From: Pacificispira sp965223125
GTDB lineage: Bacteria; Pseudomonadota; Alphaproteobacteria; UBA8366; Aestuariispiraceae
NCBI GenBank assembly: GCA_965223125.1
Contig: OZ244984.1
Span: 3,410,001-3,474,000 of the forward strand
DNA length: 64,000 bases
Direction: 5' to 3'
Each line of letters begins with the position of its first letter. The stretch's first letter is position 1. Below the pieces are notes generated by a model. It had not been told where the DNA came from. It saw only the letters and a list, made by a program, of their open reading frames with translations, and made no database searches. The position numbers and the translations under genes are program-made. Below, one piece after another: positions 7,610-15,854 of the stretch.

Positions 7610-8572
7610 TCAGGGGCGGCGCTCCGTGCTGGGGGGATGGCCGAAGCGGGCTGAATAGCTGCGGCTGAAATGGGCGGGGGAGCCGAAGCCGCAGCGATAG
7701 GCGATCTCGATAATCGGCAGATCGGTCTGGCGCAGCAGGTGGCGGGCGCGGTCGAGCCGCAATCCGCGATAATAGACGCCGGGCGTCGTCTTCAGCCATT
7801 TTCGGAACTGGCGCTCCAATTCTCGGGGGGAGATCCCGGCAGCCTCGGCGAAATCCGCCATCGGCAGGGAGTCTTCCAGATTGGCCTCCATCTTCTCGAT
7901 GGCGCGGATCAGGCGCGGATTGACGCCGCGCAGCCGCTCGCGCAGGGCATGACGCTGGGCATCCCCCGGTTCGCGGATGCGGGTATGCACGAATTCATCC
8001 GCCGCCTTGGTCGCCAAAGCGTCACCATGGCGATGACGCAGCAGGCTCAGCATCATATCCAGCCCCGACGTGCCGCCCGCCGCCGTGAAGCGGTCGCGGT
8101 CAACGACGAACAGATCCTGGCTGAAGGCGACACGGGGGAAATGCTCGATATGGCTTTCCAGCATCTCCCAATGCGCCGTCGCACGATAGCCGTCCAGCAG
8201 TCCCGCCGAGGCGAGGATGAAGGTGCCGTTATCCAGCGCGCCGAGTGCGGTGCCGAAGCTGGACCAGCGCCGCATCAGGGCCAGGATATCGGGTGTTGCC
8301 AATCCCTCATGATCGTAGCTGGCAACAACGACGAGGGTCGGCAGCCGCTGGGCGGAGGCAAGCGAATGATCGACCGCGACGCTGACACCATTCGCCGCCG
8401 GAACCGGTGCCCCGTCGCGGGAGATCAGCACCCATTCGTAAAGCGGCTTGTCGGACAGCCAGTTTGCCATGCGCAGCGGGTCCAGCATGGCCGAAAAGGC
8501 GAGCATCGAGAATTTGGGGAGGAGCAGAAAGCCGATCCGCTCCGTCCTGTCACTGGGGGGGAGATGAAACAT
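7610..8572 (-). CDS. GlxA-family (AraC-type) regulator, probable carnitine regulator CdhR-like
   Basis: Transcription factor of 320 residues with an N-terminal DJ-1/PfpI-like amidotransferase domain (about 10-190) and a C-terminal AraC double helix-turn-helix (about 215-315, ISPRELERQFRKWLKTTP and IAYRCGFGSPAHFSRSY). This is the GlxA/CdhR/GbdR architecture; in Pseudomonas CdhR and GbdR control carnitine and glycine betaine catabolism (family knowledge). It is divergently transcribed from the BKACE gene across a 109-bp gap, the classic position for a local activator, so control of the 8.7-14.7 kb operon by a carnitine-derived ligand is a reasonable inference. ATG 8572 is used as start. Confidence 0.88.
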   Translation of the reverse strand: MFHLPPSDRTERIGFLLLPKFSMLAFSAMLDPLRMANWLSDKPLYEWVLISRDGAPVPAANGVSVAVDHSLASAQRLPTLVVVASYDHEGLATPDILALMRRWSSFGTALGALDNGTFILASAGLLDGYRATAHWEMLESHIEHFPRVAFSQDLFVVDRDRFTAAGGTSGLDMMLSLLRHRHGDALATKAADEFVHTRIREPGDAQRHALRERLRGVNPRLIRAIEKMEANLEDSLPMADFAEAAGISPRELERQFRKWLKTTPGVYYRGLRLDRARHLLRQTDLPIIEIAYRCGFGSPAHFSRSYSARFGHPPSTERRP

Positions 8573-8681
8573 GCAATGAAAATAAAGACGGATTAGATCA
8601 TGTTCAAGTCGGAAAATGAATAGCGCATTCGGGCTGCTCGCTTAGGCTCGACGAAAATTCACACAAGGGGAAACCAAGCCC

Positions 8682-9581
8682 ATGAATACCATGAATACCG
8701 ACGTCGTCATCACTTGTGCGGTCACCGGTTCCGGGGCGACACAGGACAAGCATCCCGACTTGCCAAAGACGCCAAAGCAGATCGCCGAAAGCGCCATCGA
8801 GGCCGCCAAGGCCGGGGCCGCCATCGTGCATATCCATGTGCGGGAGGAAGACGGCAAGCCCTGTCGCTCGCCCGCCATGTTCAAGGAAGTCTGCGACCGG
8901 ATCCGTGACAGTGGCACCGATGTGGTGCTCAATCTGACTGCCGGGATGGGCGGTGATCTGACACTCGGCCCACCGGAAGACCCGATGGCCATCGTCGCGG
9001 CGGAAACCGATATGGCACCCTGGTCGGAGCGGCTGGACCATGTCCGTGAATGCCTGCCGGAAATCTGCACGCTGGATTGCGGATCGATGAATTTCGGCAA
9101 TGGCAATTACGTCATGACCAATACACCGCCGATGCTGCGCGCGCTCGCCAAGGGCATGAAGGAGATCGGTGTGAAGCCGGAGGTCGAGGTCTTCGATACC
9201 GGCCATCTCTGGCTTGCCAAGCAATTACATCAGGAAGGCTTGCTGGACGATCCGCCGCTGTTCCAGCTCTGTCTTGGCATTCCCTATGGGGCGGAAGCGA
9301 ACACGACCGCGATGAAGGCGATGGCAGACATGATGCCCCCCGGTGCCAACTGGTCCGGTTTCGGAATCAGCCGCATGCAGATGCCGATGGTCGCTCAGGC
9401 GGTCCTGTTGGGCGGCAATGTCCGGGTCGGGCTGGAAGATAATCTGTATCTGGAGCGCGGTGTTCTGGCAACGAATGCACAACTTGTGGAAAAGGCGCGG
9501 AGCATCATCGAACTGATGGGTGCCCGGGTCTGTACGCCGGATGAAGCGCGCGCCAAGTTCTCTCTGAAAAAGCTGGTTTGA
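8682..9581 (+). CDS. beta-keto acid cleavage enzyme (BKACE, DUF849), probable 3-dehydrocarnitine cleavage
   Basis: BKACE enzymes condense a beta-keto acid with acetyl-CoA and release acetoacetate and a new acyl-CoA. The member beside carnitine dehydrogenase acts on 3-dehydrocarnitine to give glycine betainyl-CoA (CdhA in Pseudomonas). The 299-residue protein has the zinc motif HIHVR (His50, His52) and the catalytic/zinc Glu in RVGLEDN (Glu252), plus the family block NLTAGMGGD. The substrate is inferred from the next gene, which is a carnitine dehydrogenase. The ATG at 8682 is followed by a second in-frame ATG at 8691; either could be used. The stop codon lies 15 bp before the downstream start. 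Confidence 0.9.
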   Translation: MNTMNTDVVITCAVTGSGATQDKHPDLPKTPKQIAESAIEAAKAGAAIVHIHVREEDGKPCRSPAMFKEVCDRIRDSGTDVVLNLTAGMGGDLTLGPPEDPMAIVAAETDMAPWSERLDHVRECLPEICTLDCGSMNFGNGNYVMTNTPPMLRALAKGMKEIGVKPEVEVFDTGHLWLAKQLHQEGLLDDPPLFQLCLGIPYGAEANTTAMKAMADMMPPGANWSGFGISRMQMPMVAQAVLLGGNVRVGLEDNLYLERGVLATNAQLVEKARSIIELMGARVCTPDEARAKFSLKKLV

Positions 9582-9595
9582 GGAGTGTTCTTCGA

Positions 9596-10570
9596 ATGCG
9601 TGAGATAAAGACGATTGGCCTGGTTGGCGGTGGCGTGATCGGCGGCGGTTGGGCGGCGCGCTGCCTTGCCAACGGCTATGACGTGATTGCCTATGACCCG
9701 GCACCGGATGCGGAAGCGATCATCCGGGGCAAGGTTGCCAATGCCTGGCCTGCCTTGACCAAGGTCGGGCTGCACGGGACCGCCTCGCAGGATCGGCTGC
9801 GCATGGCCGACAGCATTGAGCAGGTCGCACAGGCCGCCGACCTGATCCAGGAATCAGTGCCGGAACGGCTGGACCTGAAAATCCGGATACACAGCCAGAT
9901 CGACGCGGCGGCGGCACCGGATGTGCTGATCTGCTCCTCCACTTCCGGTCTGTTGCCGAGTGATTTTCAGGCGGAATGCGCGCATCCGGAACGGGTGCTG
10001 GTAGGCCATCCCTTCAACCCGGTCTATCTGCTGCCGCTGGTGGAGATCGTCGGTGGCAAGAAGACGTCGATGGCGGCGCGCGAGCAGGCGGGGGCGTTCT
10101 ATAAATCCATTGGCATGTATCCGATCCAGTGCCGCACGGAAGTCGAAGGCTTCCTGTCCGACCGATTGCAGGAGGCGCTGTGGCGCGAGAACCTGCACAT
10201 GCTGGCAGAAGGCCATGCGACGACCCAGGAAATGGACGATGCCATCATCTACGGTCCCGGCCTGCGCTGGGCCTTCATGGGCGTCAACCGCACCTTCGCC
10301 CTGGCCGGAGGCGATCAGGGAATGCGCCATTTCATGCACCAGTTCGGCCCGGCATTGAAGCTGCCCTGGACAAAGCTGGAAGCCCCGGAACTGACCGACG
10401 AATTGATCGATACTGTCGTCAGCGGAACCGAGGATCAGTTGAAAGGCATCACCATTCCGGAAATGGAGCAGCTGCGTGACAACTGCCTGATCTCCATCAT
10501 GGAGGCACTGGCGCAGTACCGCGAAGGTGCAGGCGAAGTTCTGCGGAAAAACCGCGAAACGAACGGATGA
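9596..10570 (+). CDS. lcdH: L-carnitine dehydrogenase
   Basis: NAD-dependent oxidation of L-carnitine to 3-dehydrocarnitine. The protein resembles 3-hydroxyacyl-CoA dehydrogenases: Rossmann motif GLVGGGVIGGGWAARC at residues 8-23, the HPFNPVYLLPLVEIV block typical of carnitine dehydrogenases, and the YGPGLRW motif in the C-terminal helical domain. It is 324 residues from ATG 9596 (AGGAG at 9581-9585). It is the short form, without the thioesterase domain that is fused to LcdH in some bacteria, so betainyl-CoA hydrolysis must be done by another protein. The enzyme directly follows the BKACE gene that would use its product. Confidence 0.93.
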   Translation: MREIKTIGLVGGGVIGGGWAARCLANGYDVIAYDPAPDAEAIIRGKVANAWPALTKVGLHGTASQDRLRMADSIEQVAQAADLIQESVPERLDLKIRIHSQIDAAAAPDVLICSSTSGLLPSDFQAECAHPERVLVGHPFNPVYLLPLVEIVGGKKTSMAAREQAGAFYKSIGMYPIQCRTEVEGFLSDRLQEALWRENLHMLAEGHATTQEMDDAIIYGPGLRWAFMGVNRTFALAGGDQGMRHFMHQFGPALKLPWTKLEAPELTDELIDTVVSGTEDQLKGITIPEMEQLRDNCLISIMEALAQYREGAGEVLRKNRETNG

Positions 10571-10603
10571 CGTGAAGCAGGGCATACCGAAAGGGAGGGA
10601 TTG

Positions 10604-11764
10604 ATGGATTTCGGCATTTCCGAAGAACAGCAGATGATCATCGACACCGCGCGCCGGTTCGTCGAGGAGGAACTCTATCCCTATGAGGAGGAGGTCGAGC
10701 GCAGTGACAAGGTTCGCCCGGAACTGGGGGAGCAGATCAAGCGGCGCTCCATCGAACTGGGCCTTTATGCCGCCAATATGCCTGAGGAGGTTGGCGGTGG
10801 CGGGCTGGATACACTGACCATGTGCATGCTGGACCGCACATTGGGGCGGGCGAGCATGGCATTGAACTATATCGTCTATCGGCCTTCCAACGTGTTGCAG
10901 GCCTGTACCGAGGAACAGCGCGAGAAGTATCTCTATCCGGCTTGTCGAGGAGAGAAGGTGGATTGTTTCGCGATGACGGAGCCGGGGGCGGGTTCCGATG
11001 TGCGTGGCATGAAATGTTCGGCACGGCGCGACGGGTCGGATTTCGTGATCAACGGGGTCAAGCATTTCATCAGCCATGCCGACTGGGCTGATTTCGTGAT
11101 CCTGATGGCGGCGACGGGTGAGGAACAGGGCACACGCGGCACCCGCAAGAAGATCACGACCTTCCTGGTGGACAAGGGCACGCCCGGCTTCGTGATGCGG
11201 CCCGGCTACAACAATGTCTCCCATCGCGGCTATCACAATTTCATTCTCGAATTCGATGATTGCCGAGTTCCGGAAAGTCAGGTTCTGGGGGAGGTTGACA
11301 AGGGATTCGACGTTGCCAATGACTGGCTGGGCGCAACCCGCCTTCAGGTTGCGGCCCTGAGTCTGGGGCGGTGCGACAGAGCACTGGAACTGGCGCTGGA
11401 CTGGGCAGTGAACCGGGAACAGTTCGGCCAGAAAATCTCCAAGTTTCAGGGGGTTTCGTTCAAGCTGGCCGACATGAAGACGAAGCTGAAGGCCGCCGAA
11501 CTGCTGACCTATGAGGCGGCGTGGAAATATGATCAGGGCATCATGGAAGACATGGATGCAGCGATTGCCAAGCTGACCTCGACCGAGGCACTGGCCTTCA
11601 TTGCTGACGAGGCGATCCAGATTCATGGCGGCATGGGTTTGATGTCGGAACTGCCGCTGGAGAGGATCTGGCGCGATGCGCGGATCGAGCGGATCTGGGA
11701 GGGAACCAGCGAGATTCAGCGCCACATTATCTCCCGCGGCTTGCTGCGTCCGCTGGGTGGCTAG
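10604..11764 (+). CDS. acyl-CoA dehydrogenase, candidate gamma-butyrobetainyl-CoA dehydrogenase
   Basis: FAD-dependent acyl-CoA dehydrogenase, 386 residues, standard length. Seen: N-terminal helical domain, FAD/substrate block AMTEPGAGSDV, and the C-terminal IQIHGGMGLMSELPLERIWRD region followed by WEGTSEIQR, whose Glu366 is at the position of the catalytic base in medium-chain acyl-CoA dehydrogenases. ATG 10604 has GGGAGG at 10593-10598. The sequence is a general acyl-CoA dehydrogenase, not an obvious CaiA relative. The role in oxidising gamma-butyrobetainyl-CoA to crotonobetainyl-CoA (or the reverse) is inferred from the adjacent caiD and lcdH genes. The downstream ligase starts 3 bp after the stop. 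Confidence 0.86.
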   Translation: MDFGISEEQQMIIDTARRFVEEELYPYEEEVERSDKVRPELGEQIKRRSIELGLYAANMPEEVGGGGLDTLTMCMLDRTLGRASMALNYIVYRPSNVLQACTEEQREKYLYPACRGEKVDCFAMTEPGAGSDVRGMKCSARRDGSDFVINGVKHFISHADWADFVILMAATGEEQGTRGTRKKITTFLVDKGTPGFVMRPGYNNVSHRGYHNFILEFDDCRVPESQVLGEVDKGFDVANDWLGATRLQVAALSLGRCDRALELALDWAVNREQFGQKISKFQGVSFKLADMKTKLKAAELLTYEAAWKYDQGIMEDMDAAIAKLTSTEALAFIADEAIQIHGGMGLMSELPLERIWRDARIERIWEGTSEIQRHIISRGLLRPLGG

Positions 11765-11767
11765 AAC

Positions 11768-13828
11768 ATGACGGAAGGGTTGGACCGGCTGCTGCGGCCG
11801 CGCAGCATTGCGGTGATCGGCGGGCGCGAGGCGGAGAAATGCGTCGTTGAATGTCTGCGTATCGGCTTTCCGGGCAGAATCTATCCGGTCAGCCGATCAC
11901 GAGCGATCATGGCCGGAATTCCGAGCGTCGGGACAGTCGAGGACCTGCCGGAACCGCCCGACGCGGTATTCATAGCCATTCCCGCCGAACAGACCATCGA
12001 GGCGGTGGGAAAACTGTCGGCCATGGGGGCGGGCGGTGTTGTCCTGTATGCCAGCGGTTTCGCCGAGACTGGCGCTCTGGGCGAAGACCGTCAGCGGCGG
12101 CTGCTGGCGGCGGCGGGTGATATGGGCATGCTGGGCCCCAACTGTTACGGCATCGTCAATTATCTGGAAGGGGTCGCCCTCTGGCCCGACGATCACGGCG
12201 GCCACCGGCTGGACCGTGGTGTGGCATTGATCAGCCAGAGCGGCAATGTCGCGATAAGCCTGTCGATGCAGGAGCGCGGCCTGCCTGTCGCCCAACTGGC
12301 GGCCCTGGGGAATCAGGCCAAGGACGGCGTCGCGGAGATCATGCTCTCGCTGCTGCGGGACTCTCGGATCACTGCCATCGGCCTGTTTGTGGAAAGTGTC
12401 GGCGACATTTCCGGATTCTGCCGGGCGGCAGAAATCGCGGCGCAGCAGGGTGTTCCTGTGGTGGTGCTGAAGACCGGACGCTCGGAAGCGGCGGCGCGGG
12501 TGGCCCTCTCCCATACAAGCTCGATGACCGGTTCTTCCGCTGCCTTCGATGCGCTCTGCGACAGGCTGGCCGTGGTGCGGGCGGAGACGCTGGCGCAATT
12601 GCTGGAATATCTGAAGCTGTTTCATTTGCATCCGGGTCTGCCGGGAAAGCGACTGGTGACGATGAGCTGTTCCGGTGGCGAGGCCGGGATCATGGCCGAT
12701 ATCGCGCATGAGATCGGCCTGGACATGCCCCCCTTTGCGGCGGATCGGGTCGCGGCGCTGCATGCCGTTCTGGGCGATAAGGTCGCTATCGATAATCCTC
12801 TGGATTATCATACCTACATCTGGGGCAATGGTCCGGCGATGCAGGCGTGTTTCACCGAGGCACTGCGCCATGATGTCGATATCGGCCTGCTGGCGCTCGA
12901 TACGCCGATTCGTGAGGGGCTGGACCTGTTTGGCTGGCCCCAGGCGCAGGCGGCGATCATTGCCGCCGCGAAGGAGAGCGGGTGCCCGACCATCGTCGCT
13001 TCCAGTCTGTCGGAGAACATGCCGCGCGCGCTGCGGGACATGTTCTTCGCTGAGGGCATTGTCCCGTTGCAGGGGTTCGATGACGCCCTGCGCGCGGTGG
13101 AGCGGGCGGCCTGGTACGGCGCGGCGCGGGCGCGGGTTCTGTCGGAACCGTGGCGTTTGGCAAGCATTCCGCTGGCGGAAGGCAAGGCCGTTACGCTCGA
13201 TGAATGGCGCGCTAAGAAGGCACTAGGCGCATTTGGCCTGAGGGCACCGGAGGGCGCGCTGGTAACTTCTGAAACCGAAGCGGTCGCGGCAGCGGAGGCG
13301 CTGGGTTATCCTGTCGTGGTCAAGGCCTGCCATGCTGATCTGGCTCATAAGACGGAGGCGGGCGGCGTGGCGCTCAATCTGGTCGACGGGCAGGCGGTAT
13401 CCGATGCCGTGGAACGGATGAGTCATTTGTCGGGCCGCTTCATAGTCGAGAAAATGGCGCAGGGTGGGGTTTGCGAGTTGATCGTCGGCGTCACCCGCGA
13501 TCCGCAGATCGGCCCGATGCTGATGCTGGGCGCGGGTGGTGTTCTGGCCGAGCTGATCGGCGATGCGACGCTGCTGCTGCTGCCCGTGACGGAGGCGGAG
13601 ATCGGTGCTGCGCTGGATCGTCTGGCGGTATCGAAACTGTTGGCGGGATTCCGGGGCAAGCCTGCCGGGGATCGAAAGGCAGCCATCGCGGCCATCCTTG
13701 CCATCGCGCACTTTGCGGAGGCACAGGGGGACCGGCTGATTGAACTCGACGTCAATCCGCTGATCGTTTTGCCCGAGGGCCAGGGTGCCGTCGCCGCTGA
13801 TGCCCTGATACGTTGGGTAGAAGTCTGA
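11768..13828 (+). CDS. NDP-forming acyl-CoA synthetase (acetate-CoA ligase family)
   Basis: Makes or cleaves an acyl-CoA with ATP/ADP (acyl acid + CoA + ATP = acyl-CoA + ADP + Pi), a reversible reaction. The single 686-residue chain carries the full fused set: CoA-binding Rossmann domain (about 5-130), succinyl-CoA-ligase-like domain with the phospho-histidine loop VALSHTSSMTG (His249), a middle domain, and a C-terminal ATP-grasp domain (about 465-680, PVVVKACHADLAHKTEAGGV). The start follows the dehydrogenase stop by 3 bp. In this operon it is the only CoA-activating enzyme and stands where E. coli has CaiB or CaiC. It may activate gamma-butyrobetaine/carnitine or, run backwards, recover ATP from betainyl-CoA (inference). 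Confidence 0.9.
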   Translation: MTEGLDRLLRPRSIAVIGGREAEKCVVECLRIGFPGRIYPVSRSRAIMAGIPSVGTVEDLPEPPDAVFIAIPAEQTIEAVGKLSAMGAGGVVLYASGFAETGALGEDRQRRLLAAAGDMGMLGPNCYGIVNYLEGVALWPDDHGGHRLDRGVALISQSGNVAISLSMQERGLPVAQLAALGNQAKDGVAEIMLSLLRDSRITAIGLFVESVGDISGFCRAAEIAAQQGVPVVVLKTGRSEAAARVALSHTSSMTGSSAAFDALCDRLAVVRAETLAQLLEYLKLFHLHPGLPGKRLVTMSCSGGEAGIMADIAHEIGLDMPPFAADRVAALHAVLGDKVAIDNPLDYHTYIWGNGPAMQACFTEALRHDVDIGLLALDTPIREGLDLFGWPQAQAAIIAAAKESGCPTIVASSLSENMPRALRDMFFAEGIVPLQGFDDALRAVERAAWYGAARARVLSEPWRLASIPLAEGKAVTLDEWRAKKALGAFGLRAPEGALVTSETEAVAAAEALGYPVVVKACHADLAHKTEAGGVALNLVDGQAVSDAVERMSHLSGRFIVEKMAQGGVCELIVGVTRDPQIGPMLMLGAGGVLAELIGDATLLLLPVTEAEIGAALDRLAVSKLLAGFRGKPAGDRKAAIAAILAIAHFAEAQGDRLIELDVNPLIVLPEGQGAVAADALIRWVEV

Positions 13829-13880
13829 AGATGGCGAATAGCGTATCAAATTCCAAACAGTCAATGGAGAGGATCAAGCC

Positions 13881-14663
13881 ATGACCGACCCGATCATAAC
13901 CCTGCGCAATGGACGCGTTCTGGAGGTCACCATCGACCGACCGAAGGCAAACGCCATCGATGCCGCGACCAGCCGGATCATGGGTGATACGTTTGCTGCC
14001 TTTCGCGACGATCCGGAATTGCGCTGTGCGATCCTGACCGGTGCGGGTGAGAAATTCTTTTGTCCGGGCTGGGATCTGAAGGCGGCGGCGGAGGGCGAGA
14101 AGCCGGATTCCGATTATGGCGTTGGCGGTTTCGGCGGCTTGCAGGAACTGCCGGGTCTGAACAAGCCAGTGATTGCGGCGGTGAACGGCATCGCCTTCGG
14201 GGGCGGATTCGAGATCATGCTGTCTTGCGATATCATCATCGCCGCCGAGCATGCGACCTTTGCGCTGCCTGAAATCCGCTCCGGCGTCATTGCCGATGCG
14301 GCGACGATCAAGCTGCCGCGTCGCATTCCCTATCACGTTGCGATGGAAATGCTGTTCACTGGTCGGGTGCTGGATGCGGAGGAAGCCGCGCGCTGGGGCA
14401 TCGTGAACGAGATCGTTCCTGCTGATCGCCTGATGGAGCGGGCAAGGGAGAAGGCGGCACTGCTGGCTGATGGCCCGCCGCTGGTCTTTGCCGCGATCAA
14501 GGAGACGCTGCGTGAGACCGAGGCGCTTGGATTCCAGGATGCGCTCAACCTGCTGAACCGCCAGCAGTTACCGACGATCCGGACGCTCTATAATTCCGAA
14601 GACCAGTTGGAAGGGGACAGGGCCTTTGCCGAGAAACGCAAACCGGTCTGGAAGGGGCGTTAG
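13881..14663 (+). CDS. caiD: carnitinyl-CoA dehydratase / crotonobetainyl-CoA hydratase
   Basis: Crotonase-fold enzyme interconverting crotonobetainyl-CoA and L-carnitinyl-CoA. Similarity to E. coli CaiD as I remember it is strong along the length: RPKANAIDAATS near residue 20, GAGEKFF..GWDLKAAAEGE at 54-73, the GFGGL block, and the C-terminal LEGDRAFAEKRKPVWKGR. Both catalytic glutamates fall at the CaiD positions, Glu111 (FGGGFE) and Glu131 (ALPE). The 260-residue length also matches. The gene is last in the operon, 52 bp after the ligase. This is the strongest single indicator that the cluster deals with carnitine-type quaternary amines. Confidence 0.93.
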   Translation: MTDPIITLRNGRVLEVTIDRPKANAIDAATSRIMGDTFAAFRDDPELRCAILTGAGEKFFCPGWDLKAAAEGEKPDSDYGVGGFGGLQELPGLNKPVIAAVNGIAFGGGFEIMLSCDIIIAAEHATFALPEIRSGVIADAATIKLPRRIPYHVAMEMLFTGRVLDAEEAARWGIVNEIVPADRLMERAREKAALLADGPPLVFAAIKETLRETEALGFQDALNLLNRQQLPTIRTLYNSEDQLEGDRAFAEKRKPVWKGR

Positions 14664-14710
14664 GCAGTATTGGCAACAAGGGCGTTTGCCCCCCATCCGG
14701 CAACACCCCC

Positions 14711-14738
14711 TTGCCTTTCCGGCTTTCGCGGTCTATAG
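14711..14738 (+). promoter_or_regulatory. candidate promoter for rpsB-tsf
   Basis: TTGCCT (14711-14716) and CTATAG (14733-14738) are 16 bp apart and lie about 135 bp before the rpsB start. This would give a leader of roughly 125 nt, long enough for autoregulation by S2, which is known in other bacteria. The motif match is moderate. Confidence 0.35.
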
Positions 14739-14872
14739 GCCCGCTCACAACACACACGGGGCTTTCCGGGATGCTGACCGTCATAGGGTCCGTTCCGTCC
14801 GGTGCCGGGAGAAATCCTGGCTAAACCAAGGGCCGCGTGGAGGATCAACCGGAGAAGCAAAGGAGCCATTTC

Positions 14873-15721
14873 ATGGCCGTGCCAACTTTTACCATGCGTC
14901 AACTGCTTGAAGCAGGCGTACATTTCGGACATACGACCCGCCGCTGGAATCCCAAGATGAAGCCGTTCATCTTTGGTGAGCGCAACGGCATTCATATCAT
15001 CGATCTGGAACAGTCCGTTCCGATGCTGACCCGCGCGCTGGAAGAAGTCGGCCGCGTCGCGGCGGCAGGCGGGCGCGTGCTGTTCGTCGGCACCAAACGC
15101 CAGGCGCAGTCGATCATCGCCGAGAATGCACTGAAATGCGGTCAGTATTATGTCAATCACCGCTGGTTGGGCGGCATGCTGACCAACTGGAAGACCATCG
15201 CGAATTCGATCAAGCGGCTGAAGACGCTGGAAGTCCAGTTCGCCGACGAATCCAACCTTCAGGGCCTGACTAAGCGTGAGCGCCTGGGTCTGGAGCGGGA
15301 GAAGGAAAAGCTGGATCGCGCGCTGGGCGGGATCAAGGATATGAGCAATATCCCGGACCTGATCTTCGTTGTCGACACCAACAAGGAATCGATTGCGATC
15401 AAGGAAGCGAACAACCTGAATATTCCGGTTATCGCCATCCTGGACTCCAATTCCGATCCGGATGGCGTGGTGTTCCCGGTGCCGGGCAATGACGATGCGA
15501 TGCGCGCCATCAACCTTTACTGTGATCTGGTTGCCGGTGCGGTTCTGGGCGGGTTGCAGCAGTCCATGTCGGCGTCGGGTATTGATATCGGCGCGTCCTC
15601 CACCCCGGCGGTTGAGCCGGTCCTGGAAGCCCCGGTCGAAGAGCCTGCTGCGGAAGCAGCCACGATGGCCGATGCCGATGCGGTTGAACCGGCGGTCGAG
15701 GAAGACGCCGCGAAGGTCTGA
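14873..15721 (+). CDS. rpsB: 30S ribosomal protein S2
   Basis: Structural protein of the small ribosomal subunit. The start is ATG 14873 with AGGAG at 14861-14865; the N-terminus MAVPTFTMRQLLEAGVHFGH is characteristic. Other S2 signatures are RWNPKMKPFIFGERNGIHIIDL and NHRWLGGMLTNWKTI. At 282 residues it is longer than E. coli S2 (about 240) because of an Ala/Glu/Val-rich acidic C-terminal extension (about residues 235-282), common in alphaproteobacteria. tsf follows, separated by a 133-bp gap with a strong hairpin. Confidence 0.98.
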   Translation: MAVPTFTMRQLLEAGVHFGHTTRRWNPKMKPFIFGERNGIHIIDLEQSVPMLTRALEEVGRVAAAGGRVLFVGTKRQAQSIIAENALKCGQYYVNHRWLGGMLTNWKTIANSIKRLKTLEVQFADESNLQGLTKRERLGLEREKEKLDRALGGIKDMSNIPDLIFVVDTNKESIAIKEANNLNIPVIAILDSNSDPDGVVFPVPGNDDAMRAINLYCDLVAGAVLGGLQQSMSASGIDIGASSTPAVEPVLEAPVEEPAAEAATMADADAVEPAVEEDAAKV

Positions 15722-15750
15722 GGTTTTATTTTCGGGACTTCCCGATGCGA

Positions 15751-15786
15751 CCGTCGCCTTGTCATGAATTTGTGGCAAGGCGACGG
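15751..15786 (+). promoter_or_regulatory. 11-bp stem hairpin between rpsB and tsf
   Basis: CCGTCGCCTTG (15751-15761) and CAAGGCGACGG (15776-15786) are perfect inverted copies with a 14-nt loop. There is no T-tract after it, so it is more likely an RNA-processing or mRNA-stability element, or a weak attenuator between S2 and EF-Ts, than a full terminator. Confidence 0.6.
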
Positions 15787-15854
15787 GATCGCGGCATCCT
15801 GATCCTGGGGTGCCACCGAACAAGGTCAACGAATGAGACGAGAGGAGTAACCCC

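Noticed and set aside
9854..11725. very long minus-strand frame opposite the carnitine dehydrogenase and acyl-CoA dehydrogenase genes
   Set aside because: It is antisense to two clearly recognisable enzymes; high GC removes stop codons, and the translation is Arg/Gln/His-rich with no domain.
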